64,000 nucleotides of DNA from Bradyrhizobium sp. SRL28. Lineage in GTDB: Bacteria; Pseudomonadota; Alphaproteobacteria; Rhizobiales; Xanthobacteraceae. Every line of letters begins with the position of its first letter. Position 1 is the stretch's first letter. The stretch is taken from contig NZ_JAHEAG010000016.1 in NCBI RefSeq assembly GCF_018596315.1, positions 98,982-162,981 on the forward strand, written 5' to 3'. The position numbers were made by a program, and so were the translations under genes. The notes beneath the pieces are model-generated. The model saw only the letters and a program-made list of their open reading frames with translations, made no database searches and was not told where the DNA came from. Positions 54,072-62,892 of the stretch are shown one piece after another.

Positions 54072-54968
54072 CTAATCCGCAAAGGTTCGCTTCAGCCGCG
54101 GCGCGGCAAAGTCCAGGAAAGCGCGTACTTTGATCGGCAGAAACCGGTCGGCCACATACAAGAGATTTATCGGCACTGCCGGCGGCTGGAATTCATCCAG
54201 CACTGTTGTCAATGTTCCTTCCTCGGGAGCAGCCTTGAGTTGATAAGCGAAGGCGATGGAAATTCCCAGGCCAGCGCGGGCAGCGGCATAAGCAGCTTCA
54301 GAGCTGCCTACCACGAGCCGTGTTTGCACCGGCACCGCTATGGTCGCGTTGTCTCTGACAACTGTCCAGATATCGGGTTGCGAAAAGCCGACAAGACTGA
54401 TGCAATCATGCCCGGCCAAATCGTCCGGCGTGCGTGGCGTGCCGCGAGCGGACAGATAGGCAGGACTGGCGCAGAACACTCGGCGTGTCATTCCGAGCCT
54501 TATTGCAATCAAGCTCGAATCCGGTAACTCGCCGATACGTACCGCGACGTCGATTTGCTCCTGAGCCAGATTGAGCCTTTGATTAGTAGGGATCATTCTA
54601 ATCTTGATATCGGGATAGGCGTTGAGGAAGTCCACGATGATTGGCATGAGAATGACCCGCCCAAGGCCCAGCGGGGTCGTCACCGCCAGCTCTCCTGTTG
54701 GCGCGGCATACTCGCCGGAAGCTGAACGCTCTGCTTCGCTCACATCAGCGAGAATCCGTTTGCAGGCCGCAACGTAGGAAGTGCCTGCATCCGTTAGCAC
54801 CAGCTGCCGGCTCGATCGGTTGAAGAGCTTGGTCCGCAGGTGAGACTCAAGCTCGGATACGTTGCGGCTGACCGTTGTGAGCGGCGTTTTCAATCGCCGC
54901 GCCGCCGCGGACAAGCTGCCCTGCTCGACAACGGTCAGAAAGGTCGACATCGCTTCCAGGCGATCCAT
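54072..54968 (-). CDS. LysR-family transcriptional regulator
   Basis: A 298-residue LysR protein: MDRLEAMSTFLTVVEQGSLS, AAARRLKTPLTTVSRNVSEL (the HTH), then the effector domain. Start at ATG 54968 with GGAAGGGGA; the 80 extra residues of the longer frame are not LysR-like. It probably controls genes downstream on the same strand (SDR remnant, cupin) through the palindrome at 53979, and itself through a TTCGGAA element at about 55028. Confidence 0.9.
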   Translation of the reverse strand: MDRLEAMSTFLTVVEQGSLSAAARRLKTPLTTVSRNVSELESHLRTKLFNRSSRQLVLTDAGTSYVAACKRILADVSEAERSASGEYAAPTGELAVTTPLGLGRVILMPIIVDFLNAYPDIKIRMIPTNQRLNLAQEQIDVAVRIGELPDSSLIAIRLGMTRRVFCASPAYLSARGTPRTPDDLAGHDCISLVGFSQPDIWTVVRDNATIAVPVQTRLVVGSSEAAYAAARAGLGISIAFAYQLKAAPEEGTLTTVLDEFQPPAVPINLLYVADRFLPIKVRAFLDFAAPRLKRTFAD

Positions 54969-55198
54969 CGGATCCCCTTCCGTGATTTGGAAGAATATCT
55001 TTCGATTTTGCCATATCGCCCCAGATTTCGGAAGACCGGCATAGCTTGCGAGCGGGCCGAAGAGCCCTATCGAGCGACCTTCCGCTGCTCGCAAGGACCC
55101 CTTCCACGCACGGCCCCTTTTTAAGGCCGGCCGTCCAATCGATCTCCCTGGAGGAACGCGAGAGAGGCCTGTCCTTAAACACTGACAAGGAGAGTTCA

Positions 55199-55339
55199 AT
55201 GACAACACGTATCAAACCCTATCGGTACGAAGTTCAGCACACCGATGATGCCGACTTCGTCGCGTATCAGCGCAAGTCGAGCGATGGCGTCTGGCAGACG
55301 ATTTCCGTGTGGATGGTTCCGCGACCGGCGGGTCACTGA
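55199..55339 (+). CDS. Small hypothetical protein (46 aa)
   Basis: A 46-residue frame: MTTRIKPYRYEVQHTDDADF, then QTISVWMVPRPAGH. AAGGAGAGTTCA before the ATG is a strong ribosome site, and a rho-independent terminator follows at 55465. It is divergent from the LysR gene. Function unknown. Confidence 0.6.
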   Translation: MTTRIKPYRYEVQHTDDADFVAYQRKSSDGVWQTISVWMVPRPAGH

Positions 55340-55464
55340 GTGCTGGCCAACCGCTGCACAGCCCCCGGTATTTCGGTGGAGATCGTGTCAGCCAACCTCG
55401 AATACCGACCTGCCCCATCTTCCCGTTGCGTCCCGTCACCCGGGGCGCACCTTTCTGGAATGAA

Positions 55465-55503
55465 CCCCGCCCCCAGCCAGCCAGCTTGGGCGGGGCTTTT
55501 TTT
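55465..55503 (+). terminator. Rho-independent terminator
   Basis: CCCCGCCC (55465-55472) pairs with GGGCGGGG (55488-55495), then C and seven T. Ends the transcript of the 46-residue gene. The region 55340-55627 around it has no supported gene. Confidence 0.85.
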
Positions 55504-55627
55504 GTACTGGTCGGTTCAACCACTGTGCCCCAATTTCATCAGCCCGTAATTTTACGGTCACGAACCTTTTCCAGGTTCCCGCACTTGGATAGGTTGGGCG
55601 CTGGGGTAGATCGGTGGGTGGCGTAAA

Positions 55628-55798
55628 ATGACAAGGCACACTCAATTGGCAGTAACACCAGGCAACCGCTTCCTAGAGGCGGCGCAAAAGGAGCTTGCGG
55701 CTTTCGAAGACCGCGAGCGGGAGTTTGCCAAGAAGGAACGGAAAGAACGGGCTGCGGAGTTGCAGATTCCCGTCGAGAGGGTTGGACTACACAGCTAG
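55628..55798 (+). CDS. Small charged protein (56 aa)
   Basis: A 56-residue frame: MTRHTQLAVTPGNRFLEAAQ, followed by a highly charged helix (FEDREREFAKKERKERAAEL). No strong ribosome site, but codon use is normal and an 11-bp terminator stem begins 22 bases after the stop. Possibly a nucleic-acid-binding or coiled-coil protein. Confidence 0.5.
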   Translation: MTRHTQLAVTPGNRFLEAAQKELAAFEDREREFAKKERKERAAELQIPVERVGLHS

Positions 55799-55820
55799 GC
55801 AGGGCCTGGATCGCGAAGCA

Positions 55821-55850
55821 AAGAGGCCGCCTGAGTTGGCGGCCTCTTTA
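55821..55850 (+). terminator. Terminator of the 56-residue gene
   Basis: AAGAGGCCGCC (55821-55831) pairs perfectly with GGCGGCCTCTT (55838-55848) around a 6-base loop, followed by T and A-rich sequence. Typical intrinsic terminator with a short T tail; it may work on both strands. Confidence 0.8.
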
Positions 55851-56028
55851 ATAAACCCGGCAGTCTCGGCATTTCCTTGGCCAATGTTTTCAGCTGCAGT
55901 TCTCTTGAGCCTACGCTGGATAACCTCATAGGGGTCTTCGGCGGGAGCTAACGAAGTCTACATGCTCCTCAAGGACCGCTTTGCGCCCGGCGCCACTTCC
56001 GAAAATGTAGCTTTTGAGCAAGCGTACC

Positions 56029-56694
56029 TCATCCAGCCCGCGCATGCGCTTCGCAGCCATGCAAAAACAACTTTACGCATTTGCGTACCCGCGCCTTTAG
56101 CTGCGCGCGGGAGGGCAGCGGCACGCCGCCATAGATCGCAGCGCGCTGCGGTGCCGATGCGACCATTCCGATCAGGATGCCCGCGGCTTCCTCGGGATTA
56201 TCGAGATCGATCAGCCCGCGTTTGACCTGAAGGCGCAGCCATTTCGTCAACGCGGCGGCGGTGCGGACAATGCCGTTGTTGTAGAACGCCGCCGCCAGGG
56301 CGGGAAATTGGCCGGTCTCCTGCAGGATGATGCGTTGAAGGGCGACGACATCCGGATCGAGCCCAAGATCGGCATACGCCATCAGCGCCGCGTTCAGCCC
56401 CGCTTCGATGTCGGCATCTTCAGGCACTTGCAAGTTGAAGTCGGACAGGAATCGGTCGAGCCGGTCGGACACCATACCCTCGAACAGCGCCGCCTTGTTC
56501 GGCACGAGGCGATACAGCGTCTTGGTCGAAACGCCGGCGCCGCGCGCCACGGTTTCTGTACTGGTCGCCGCATAGCCGTTGGCGGCAAATGCGTGCCGCG
56601 CGGCCTCATAGATGATTTGACGCGTCTCGTCGTCGGGACGGAGTTGCGGACGCCCGCGGTCGCGCCGCGCGGTGGAAGGTTTTGCTTCAGCCAT
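56029..56694 (-). CDS. TetR-family repressor
   Basis: A 221-residue regulator. N-terminal HTH: ARHAFAANGYAATSTETVAR, GAGVSTKTLYRLVPNKAALF; the C-terminal domain resembles TetR_C types (LQRIILQETGQFPALAAAFY). It is divergent from an EmrA-EmrB-type pump with 98 bases between, where a palindrome overlaps the pump promoter. It should repress the pump until a substrate binds. Confidence 0.9.
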   Translation of the reverse strand: MAEAKPSTARRDRGRPQLRPDDETRQIIYEAARHAFAANGYAATSTETVARGAGVSTKTLYRLVPNKAALFEGMVSDRLDRFLSDFNLQVPEDADIEAGLNAALMAYADLGLDPDVVALQRIILQETGQFPALAAAFYNNGIVRTAAALTKWLRLQVKRGLIDLDNPEEAAGILIGMVASAPQRAAIYGGVPLPSRAQLKARVRKCVKLFLHGCEAHARAG

Positions 56695-56709
56695 GCTCTT
56701 ACATGATGC

Positions 56710-56766
56710 CTGTCATTCCATTGACAGTCCCGATATCGCGCCTATTTTGGAAATTGTCAAGTTTCC
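56710..56766 (+). promoter_or_regulatory. Promoter and operator of the emrAB-like operon
   Basis: CTGTCA (56710-56715) and TGACAG (56722-56727) form an inverted repeat around TTCCAT, overlapping a consensus -35 box TTGACA (56721-56726). TATTTT at 56743-56748, 16 bases later, is the -10. A second inverted repeat GGAAA (56749-56753)/TTTCC (56762-56766) lies at the start site. Both fit repression by the divergent TetR protein. Confidence 0.65.
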
Positions 56767-56792
56767 TAATTCTTCCCGAGCGGAGAACCGCC

Positions 56793-58064
56793 ATGACCGT
56801 CCACCAGACTTCGTTCCCAACCGATCAGCCGGTGCCCCCGACCGCCGCCATTGAGGCGCTGCTGCCCGCGGCCACTACGGCGTCGCCACAGGCGCCAGCT
56901 ACGAAAAAGTTCAATCTGCGCAAGCTGTTGCTGACCGGCGCGGCGATCGCCGCGCTGGCGGGTGCGAGCTGGTATGGCTGGGATTACTGGACCGTCGGCC
57001 AGTATCTGGTGTCGACCGACGACGCCTATGTGAAGGCCGACAGCACCACCATCGCGCCGAAGGTCACCGGCTATCTGCAGCAAGTGCTGGTGAAGGACAA
57101 TGAGCGCGTCGCGACGGGCCAGGTGCTGGCGCGGATCGACGACCGCGACTTCCGCGTCGCGCTCGATCAGGCCAAGGCGGACGTGACCGCGGCGGAGGCC
57201 GCAATTGCCAGCAAGCGCGCTCAGCTCGATGTGCAGCAGACCGTGATCGATGCCGCGAGAGCGACGCTGGACGTCGACGTGGCGGCGCAGATCTTCAGCC
57301 GACAGGAAAACAAGCGCTACACCGATCTGGCCGCAACCGGTTATGGCAGCATCCAGAACGCACAGAACGCCCAGGCGCGCGATGCCGGTGTTGCCGCCAC
57401 AATCCAGCGTGACAAGGCCAATCTCGCCTCGGCCTTGAAGCAGGTTGAACTGCTCAAGGCCGAAATTGCCCAGGCCACCGCCGCCGCCTTGCGCGCCAAT
57501 GCGCTGCAGCGCCAGGCCGAACTCAATCTCGGCTACACCACGATATCAGCGCCGATCGACGGCGTCGTCGGCAACCGCACGCTGCGCGTCGGGCAATATG
57601 TCCAGGCCGGGACGCAATTGATGTCGGTAGTGCCGGTCCAGGGCGCCTATGTGGTGGCGAACTACAAGGAGACGCAGCTCACCAACGTGCGCCAGGGTCA
57701 GGCCGTCGAAATCGAAGTCGACATGTTCCCGGGCCAGACCGTGCACGGCCATGTCGACAGCATCGCGCCCGCCAGCGGCCAGGAATTCGCGTTGCTGCCG
57801 CCGGACAACGCCACCGGCAATTTCACCAAGGTGGTGCAGCGCATCCCGGTGCGGATCGCGCTCGATAGCAATACGCATTCCCGCATCGAATTGCGGCCGG
57901 GCATGTCTGTCATCCCGACCATTGCGACGCGCGCGCCGAGCGCGAGCCGCGAGGCGGCAACAGTCGCCAGCACTCACAAGACGGTTTCTGGAGCATCGTG
58001 CCATGTCAAATCAGAGCCCTTCCGCCTCGAACTCCGCGCTGCCGACCTCGCGCGCAGCCTCTAG
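56793..58064 (+). CDS. EmrA-like HlyD-family adaptor
   Basis: A 423-residue membrane-fusion protein: a proline-rich cytoplasmic tail (1-45), transmembrane helix about 48-70, VSTDDAYVKADSTTIAPKVT, long coiled-coil hairpin about 130-245, LGYTTISAPIDGVVGNRTLR, and ANYKETQLTNVRQGQAVEIE. This is the EmrA layout. The last 21 residues are read from DNA that also codes the start of the pump gene (62-base overlap). Confidence 0.93.
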   Translation: MTVHQTSFPTDQPVPPTAAIEALLPAATTASPQAPATKKFNLRKLLLTGAAIAALAGASWYGWDYWTVGQYLVSTDDAYVKADSTTIAPKVTGYLQQVLVKDNERVATGQVLARIDDRDFRVALDQAKADVTAAEAAIASKRAQLDVQQTVIDAARATLDVDVAAQIFSRQENKRYTDLAATGYGSIQNAQNAQARDAGVAATIQRDKANLASALKQVELLKAEIAQATAAALRANALQRQAELNLGYTTISAPIDGVVGNRTLRVGQYVQAGTQLMSVVPVQGAYVVANYKETQLTNVRQGQAVEIEVDMFPGQTVHGHVDSIAPASGQEFALLPPDNATGNFTKVVQRIPVRIALDSNTHSRIELRPGMSVIPTIATRAPSASREAATVASTHKTVSGASCHVKSEPFRLELRAADLARSL

Positions 58065-59622
58065 CCCGGCCACCGATCCGAACCGCGCCAGCGTCACGAC
58101 CTGGATTGCCGTTTCCGCCGCCATGATCGGCTCTTTCATGGCGATCCTGAACATCCAGATCACCAACGCCTCGCTGCTCAACATCGAGGGCGGCATCGGC
58201 ACCGGCGTCGACAACGGCTCCTGGATCTCGACGTCGTATCTGATCGGCGAGATCGTGGTGATCCCGCTCACCGATTTTCTCAGCCGCGTGTTCTCGTTCC
58301 GCCGCTACATGATTGCGAGCGCCGCTTTGTTCGCGCTGTTCTCGATCGCCTGCGCCTTCACCCACGACCTGCCCTCGATGATCGCGATGCGCGGATTGCA
58401 GGGCTTTGCCGGCGGCGTGCTGATCCCGATGGCGTTCACGCTGGTCTTGACCAAACTGCCGAAATCGCAGCAGCCGGTGGGACTTGCGATCTTCGCGCTG
58501 TCCGTCACCTTCGCGCCGGCGATCGGGCCGACGATCGGCGGCTATCTCACCGAGAATTACGGCTGGCGCACCATCTTCTACGTCAACTTGATCCCGACGA
58601 TGGTCATGGTAGCCGCGCTCTATCTGACGCTGGAGCGGCAACCGATGCAGCTCAGGCTTCTCAGAGAGGGCGACTGGGCCGGCATCTTCACGATGGCGAT
58701 CGGCCTGTCGGCGCTGCAGACCGTGCTCGAGGAAGGCAACAAGGACGATTGGTTCGCGTCACCCTTCATCCAGCGCCTGGCCGTGATCGCGTTGGTCAGC
58801 CTTGCCCTGTTCGTCTGGATCGAACTGTCGGTGGAAAAGCCGCTGATCCGGCTTCGGCTGCTGAAGAGCCGCAATTTCGGCTTCGGCACCATTGCCCTGA
58901 CGATGGTCGGCTTCGCGCTGTTCGGCTCTGTCTATATCCTGCCGGCCTATCTCGCACAGGCCCAGGGCTACAATGCCGAGCAGATCGGCAACGTGCTGGC
59001 GTGGACGGGCTTGCCGCAGATCCTCTTGATCCCGCTGGTGCCGATACTAATGAAGCGCTTCGATACGCGCTATATCGCCTTCACTGGCCTCGTGATCTTC
59101 GCCTATAGCTGCTTCATGAACACGGCGATGTCGCCGGACTATGCCGGCGACCAGCTCTTTATTCCGAACATCGTGCGCGCCATCGGCCAGGCCATGGTGC
59201 TGACGCCGCTGACCTCGGTGACGACGGGCGACCTCGCGCCCCAGGATGTCGCTGCGGCGTCGGGCATCAGCAACATGCTGCGCAATCTCGGCGGCGCGAT
59301 CGGCACCGCGGTGCTGGCCACCGTGATCACCAAGCGCGAGCAGTTTCACTCCAATATCATCGGCCAGTCAGTGACGCTCGGCCGCGAGGAGGTGCGCAAC
59401 CGGATCGCCCAGACCACGGATTATTTCCTGGCCCACGGCGTCTCCGACCCCGCCGCCGCGCACAAGCAGGCGATCGTAGCCCTCGGCAAGGCCGTCAAGC
59501 ATCAGGCGCTGGTGATGGGATTCAGCGACACCTTTGCGGTGATCGGCGTCGTGCTGGTGCTCGCCGCTGTCGCGGTCGTGTTGACGCGCAGGGCGAACGG
59601 CGCGGCTAGTGGCGCACATTGA
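58003..59622 (+). CDS. EmrB-like MFS multidrug transporter (DHA2)
   Basis: A 539-residue transporter with 14 predicted helices. The DHA2 motifs are present: NIQITNASLLNIEGGIGTGV, the motif-A-like DFLSRVFSFRRYM, FAPAIGPTIGGYLTENYGWR (motif C). It works with the adaptor to expel drugs or fatty acids. The ATG at 58003 has CTGGAG before it; it starts inside the adaptor gene, so translation is coupled. Confidence 0.93.
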   Translation: MSNQSPSASNSALPTSRAASSPATDPNRASVTTWIAVSAAMIGSFMAILNIQITNASLLNIEGGIGTGVDNGSWISTSYLIGEIVVIPLTDFLSRVFSFRRYMIASAALFALFSIACAFTHDLPSMIAMRGLQGFAGGVLIPMAFTLVLTKLPKSQQPVGLAIFALSVTFAPAIGPTIGGYLTENYGWRTIFYVNLIPTMVMVAALYLTLERQPMQLRLLREGDWAGIFTMAIGLSALQTVLEEGNKDDWFASPFIQRLAVIALVSLALFVWIELSVEKPLIRLRLLKSRNFGFGTIALTMVGFALFGSVYILPAYLAQAQGYNAEQIGNVLAWTGLPQILLIPLVPILMKRFDTRYIAFTGLVIFAYSCFMNTAMSPDYAGDQLFIPNIVRAIGQAMVLTPLTSVTTGDLAPQDVAAASGISNMLRNLGGAIGTAVLATVITKREQFHSNIIGQSVTLGREEVRNRIAQTTDYFLAHGVSDPAAAHKQAIVALGKAVKHQALVMGFSDTFAVIGVVLVLAAVAVVLTRRANGAASGAH

Positions 59623-60342
59623 GCAATGATTCCAAACAGCCACCATCAACGCCAGCATGGCCATCATTATATGTGCACTTGCCGTAGTAGAAGAGGCATG
59701 ACGGTTTGCTATTTGCTATTCGAACCGGCGAGCTATTCAGCAAATGTCTCGACCGCTTGCGACGCACGCGTCCTAGCAGCAACCGACCTCACCGCTCCAA
59801 CGTACGTCTGCTTCGCGCCAGAAGCGGTCGTTCCGTCCACCTGCGTGTCGGCGAAGCTGCCGGGGGTAGTCCGGTCTTCTGGCCAGTAATTAGACCGGCT
59901 GCTTGTCACCTCCGCCTAGGAAGGAATGGATGGCGCAAGCCAGGACGGCAGATCCGAACCATGGCCGTACGTTCATTCTCGATCAGTCATCCTGAGTGGG
60001 GCTGTCTTGACGTGGGATATCCGGCCGTCCGGACTCACGCGCCTCCCTCCTTCATACGAACCCGTGACCGTGCTCGATCCCCGCACGGTATCCGCAGCTA
60101 CTTCTGAATGCAGGTATGGTGGTCTCTGTCATTCGTCGAGGTCGGAAAATACCGAGTCTTCCACTGATCCGGCAATAGCGCGGGGTGTGCACACATCACG
60201 CGCTTCATCCGGTCGCGAGCCAGCGTGCGTTTACCCTCTTCGCAGCGCGCGGTATCAATTCTAATATTATGGTGTACTCTGAATGCATGCATGTCGATGG
60301 TCGGCCTGCATTGGGACAACTTTTGCGAAGATGGAGGGCAAC
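59623..60342. other. Gene-free region downstream of the pump
   Basis: About 720 bases in which neither strand offers a frame with start, ribosome site and protein-like composition. The upstream part should hold the end of the pump transcript; the last part should hold the promoter of the lysine-rich micropeptide. Confidence 0.5.
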
Positions 60343-60405
60343 ATGGCCAAGAAAGCGAAGAAGGCAAAGAAGACAGCCAAGAAGACGGCCAAGAAGAAAA
60401 AGTAG
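60343..60405 (+). CDS. Lysine-rich 20-residue peptide (histone-H1-like)
   Basis: The frame encodes MAKKAKKAKKTAKKTAKKKK, 14 lysines in 20 residues. GGAGGGCAAC is a near-perfect ribosome site; a second in-frame ATG at 60331 would add MEGN. A 17-bp intrinsic terminator follows at 60521. The sequence resembles the tails of bacterial histone-H1-like proteins, so DNA or RNA binding is likely. It is shorter than normal gene-finder limits. Confidence 0.62.
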   Translation: MAKKAKKAKKTAKKTAKKKK

Positions 60406-60520
60406 TAATCGTTCGACGAAACCTCATGGCATTCGGATAGCATCTGAGGTCCGCTGCGCCCTTCGCAGCACGGATCGGCGGCAGCCTTCGTCGCAGAATA
60501 TCCGCGCAACGAACAGTCTG

Positions 60521-60565
60521 ACCGGACCTTTATGCAGATGGCTGCTGCATAATGGTCCGGTTTTT
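60521..60565 (+). terminator. Strong intrinsic terminator
   Basis: Bases 60521-60537 (ACCGGACCTTTATGCAG) pair with 60545-60561 (CTGCATAATGGTCCGGT) with one mismatch, followed by a T-run. It ends the transcript of the lysine-rich peptide; its T-run is only on the plus strand. Confidence 0.88.
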
Positions 60566-60622
60566 CATTGAGGCTTGATCAAGGAGCGGCCCGAGAGCCT
60601 TTCCTGTGATGGCGCCGTCGCT

Positions 60623-60805
60623 CTACTGGGTTTTGATCATCTTGGCCAATTCCTCGCGCAATTGTGGACTATCGTGGTGACCATGCACCGCGATAGCGTG
60701 TTGCACTGCCGCGTCTACAAGTTCTTCCTTGGTATCTGCAGAGATCGCAACCGTGCAGTTCATCTCGCTTGGATAGTCACGGCAATCCACAAACATTCTG
60801 GCCAT
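60623..60805 (-). CDS. DUF1059 protein
   Basis: A 60-residue protein: MARMFVDCRDYPSEMNCTVA, ISADTKEELVDAAVQHAIAV and HGHHDSPQLREELAKMIK. This is the DUF1059 pattern, with two cysteines and a His-rich stretch, perhaps a metal site. GGGAGGCCCAG precedes ATG 60805. Function unknown in the family. Confidence 0.85.
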   Translation of the reverse strand: MARMFVDCRDYPSEMNCTVAISADTKEELVDAAVQHAIAVHGHHDSPQLREELAKMIKTQ

Positions 60806-61019
60806 CTGGGCCTCCCTTGGCGCAATGATTCTCAGCACTCGCCCTTTTTGGGCCATGCCTGATTAAATATCCAAAAAATTAGTTGGTCGATCTCGACCGT
60901 AGCCCGTCCAATTCATTATAGATGGCAATGCCGCGAATGACGCTGGGCCTCATCGTCGCACGCACGCTGCTCGTGCCAATTGCCAATTGCGGTCGCGGAA
61001 AGCGCACTTGATCCCTGTA

Positions 61020-61645
61020 CCGAGGAAGGACTCGATGGATCCGGCGAGGTCAAGCCGCGCGGTGAAGGAGTATCTGGCGACGCTCGATGATACGGCGTGG
61101 GGTGCGGCCAGTGACGTTGTCCGAAGTTCATCTCGCCGTCCGATCCCGCGGCCAAGTGGACCGGAGCCCACAAGGGACCGGCATTCTTTGCTTACTCCGA
61201 CAATTATCTCATCGACGTGAAGTTCGGCGTCATCGTTGATGTCGAGGCCTCCCGCTCCATTCTCCAGGCCGAGGTCGGAGCGGCGAAGACCATGATCGGG
61301 CGAACAGAGGAACGCTTCGGCCTCAAGCCGGCGCGGCTCGTCGGAGATACCGCCTACGGGGCAGCTCCGATGCTGAACTGGCTAGTCGAGGAGAAAGGCA
61401 TCGCGCCACATATCCCTGTGTTCGATAAATCGAAGCGGGATGATGGCACCTTCTCGCGTAGCGACTTTCGATATGATCCGACCGGCGACGTCTACCACTG
61501 CCCGGGCGGAAAGCGGCTCGGAACGAGCGGCACCGTGCACGAGGGCAAGACGCTTCTGTATCGTGCGAACAAGCTCGACTGCGATGTATGCCCGCTTAAA
61601 CCGCAGTGCTGTCCAAAAGAACCATCGCGCAAGATCCCGCGCGAC
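61020..61645 (+). pseudogene. Remnant of an IS1182-like DDE transposase
   Basis: Two frames are needed: RAVKEYLATLDDTAWGAAS in the first, then KFISPSDPAAKWTGAHKGPA, FFAYSDNYLIDVKFGVIVDV and GDTAYGAAPMLNWLVEEKG in the second, with a frame change near 61120. The cysteine motif CDVCPLKPQCCPKEPSRKIP, typical of such transposases, is the last recognisable part. Both ends of the gene are missing. Confidence 0.75.
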
Positions 61646-61827
61646 ATACCCAGATCGGATTCCTGTTTCCCGTGGGCGACATGCAGGGATATTTATGCTT
61701 GAAGGGCTACGGCGAGTTCGCAGCCGCCAACCGGCCATCGGGATGGAATACCTGGCTAACATTCGCGATCGCGCCGATGGCACCTGCCAGCACCGTTGCA
61801 CCCACGCGCCACATGGCGACCAAGTAA
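61645..61827 (+). pseudogene. C-terminal fragment of a SphA/MetA-type outer-membrane protein
   Basis: Directly after the transposase break the frame reads HTQIGFLFPVGDMQGYLCLK, GYGEFAAANRPSGWNTWLTF and AIAP, ending at TAA-type stop after RHMATK. This resembles the last strands of SphA-family (phenol MetA pathway) proteins, which end in such aromatic beta-strands. No N-terminal part exists upstream, so the gene was cut by the insertion. Confidence 0.5.
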
Positions 61828-62022
61828 CGGTCATGGACGACGATGGTTTCCCGGCACTGGCCATCGCCGCTGGTGTTGGCAATTAAGGGGAGGCTCGATA
61901 ATTCCTGAACCTTTTGGACTGTTCGACGTTGTCGGTCGCACGCGCCGGGTGGAAAGGCTGAGAGCCATCGAGCGGTGAAGTAATCAACGCCCTAATCCAC
62001 GCTTCCGTCGCAAGGGTTCGGA

Positions 62023-62802
62023 ATGAAGCTGTCGATTGTCGCTGAGCTTGTCTACACCTTTGCTGACGCAACGCAGATTATCGCGTGCCTGGAGGCATCC
62101 CACACGGCCGACCAGACGATCCTCTCGGAATCGCTCGACGTGCAGCCTCCTAATCAGTTACTCCGGGACAAGTCCCAGTCTGGCGACCGCCGGATTCGCG
62201 CGTCGATGTCCGGACAGACGACGATCCGTTACGAGGCTGTCGTCGAAAACAACTTAAGGCAACTCCTTCCGCTCTCCGGTCGCCAGCATGTGTGGTCGGA
62301 ACTTCCCAACGAAGTTCTACCGTTCCTTCTGCCCAGCCGCTTCTGCCCGTCGGACAAATTCATGCGCTTCGCCGGGCGCGAATTCGTTGCCTCGGGCGAT
62401 GGGGCCGCGCGCATGATGGCCATTCTCGAATGGATTAATCGCAACGTCGACTATGTGTCCGGCGTCAGCAACGCCGAGACGACGGCGGAGCGCACGTTTG
62501 TAGACCGCGCCGGCGTGTGCCGGGATTTTGCGCATCTGGGGATCACCTTCGCCCGCGCGCTGGGTATTCCCGCACGTGCGGTGAGTGCCTATGCGCTCGA
62601 CCTCGATCCCCCCGATTTCCATGCCGTGTTCGAAGTATATCTAGATAACGCCTGGTGGCTGATCGACCCGACGCGGCTCGCTCCAATCGAGGGGATCGTT
62701 CGGATCGGTAGCGGCCGGGACGCTTCCGACATCGCCTTTTTGACGTCCGATAAGCAATGCCAAGTTCTGAGTCAGACCATCAACGTAAAGGCGGCTTTGT
62801 AA
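62023..62802 (+). CDS. Transglutaminase-like protein
   Basis: A 259-residue protein: an N-terminal beta-domain (about 1-95) and a transglutaminase core with catalytic Cys in DRAGVCRDFAHLGITFARAL, His in DPPDFHAVFEVYLDNAWWLI and Asp in LIDPTRLAP. Such proteins act as cysteine peptidases or amidases. AAGGG precedes the ATG. No signal peptide. The gene stands alone. Confidence 0.87.
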   Translation: MKLSIVAELVYTFADATQIIACLEASHTADQTILSESLDVQPPNQLLRDKSQSGDRRIRASMSGQTTIRYEAVVENNLRQLLPLSGRQHVWSELPNEVLPFLLPSRFCPSDKFMRFAGREFVASGDGAARMMAILEWINRNVDYVSGVSNAETTAERTFVDRAGVCRDFAHLGITFARALGIPARAVSAYALDLDPPDFHAVFEVYLDNAWWLIDPTRLAPIEGIVRIGSGRDASDIAFLTSDKQCQVLSQTINVKAAL

Positions 62803-62892
62803 GCGTCCGCGCGGGCGTTAGAATAAGATTTTCAGCCCGGCTTTCATGTAAACTCTTGCGGAACCCGAGACGCCTCGCGGCCGTTGTTGCTA

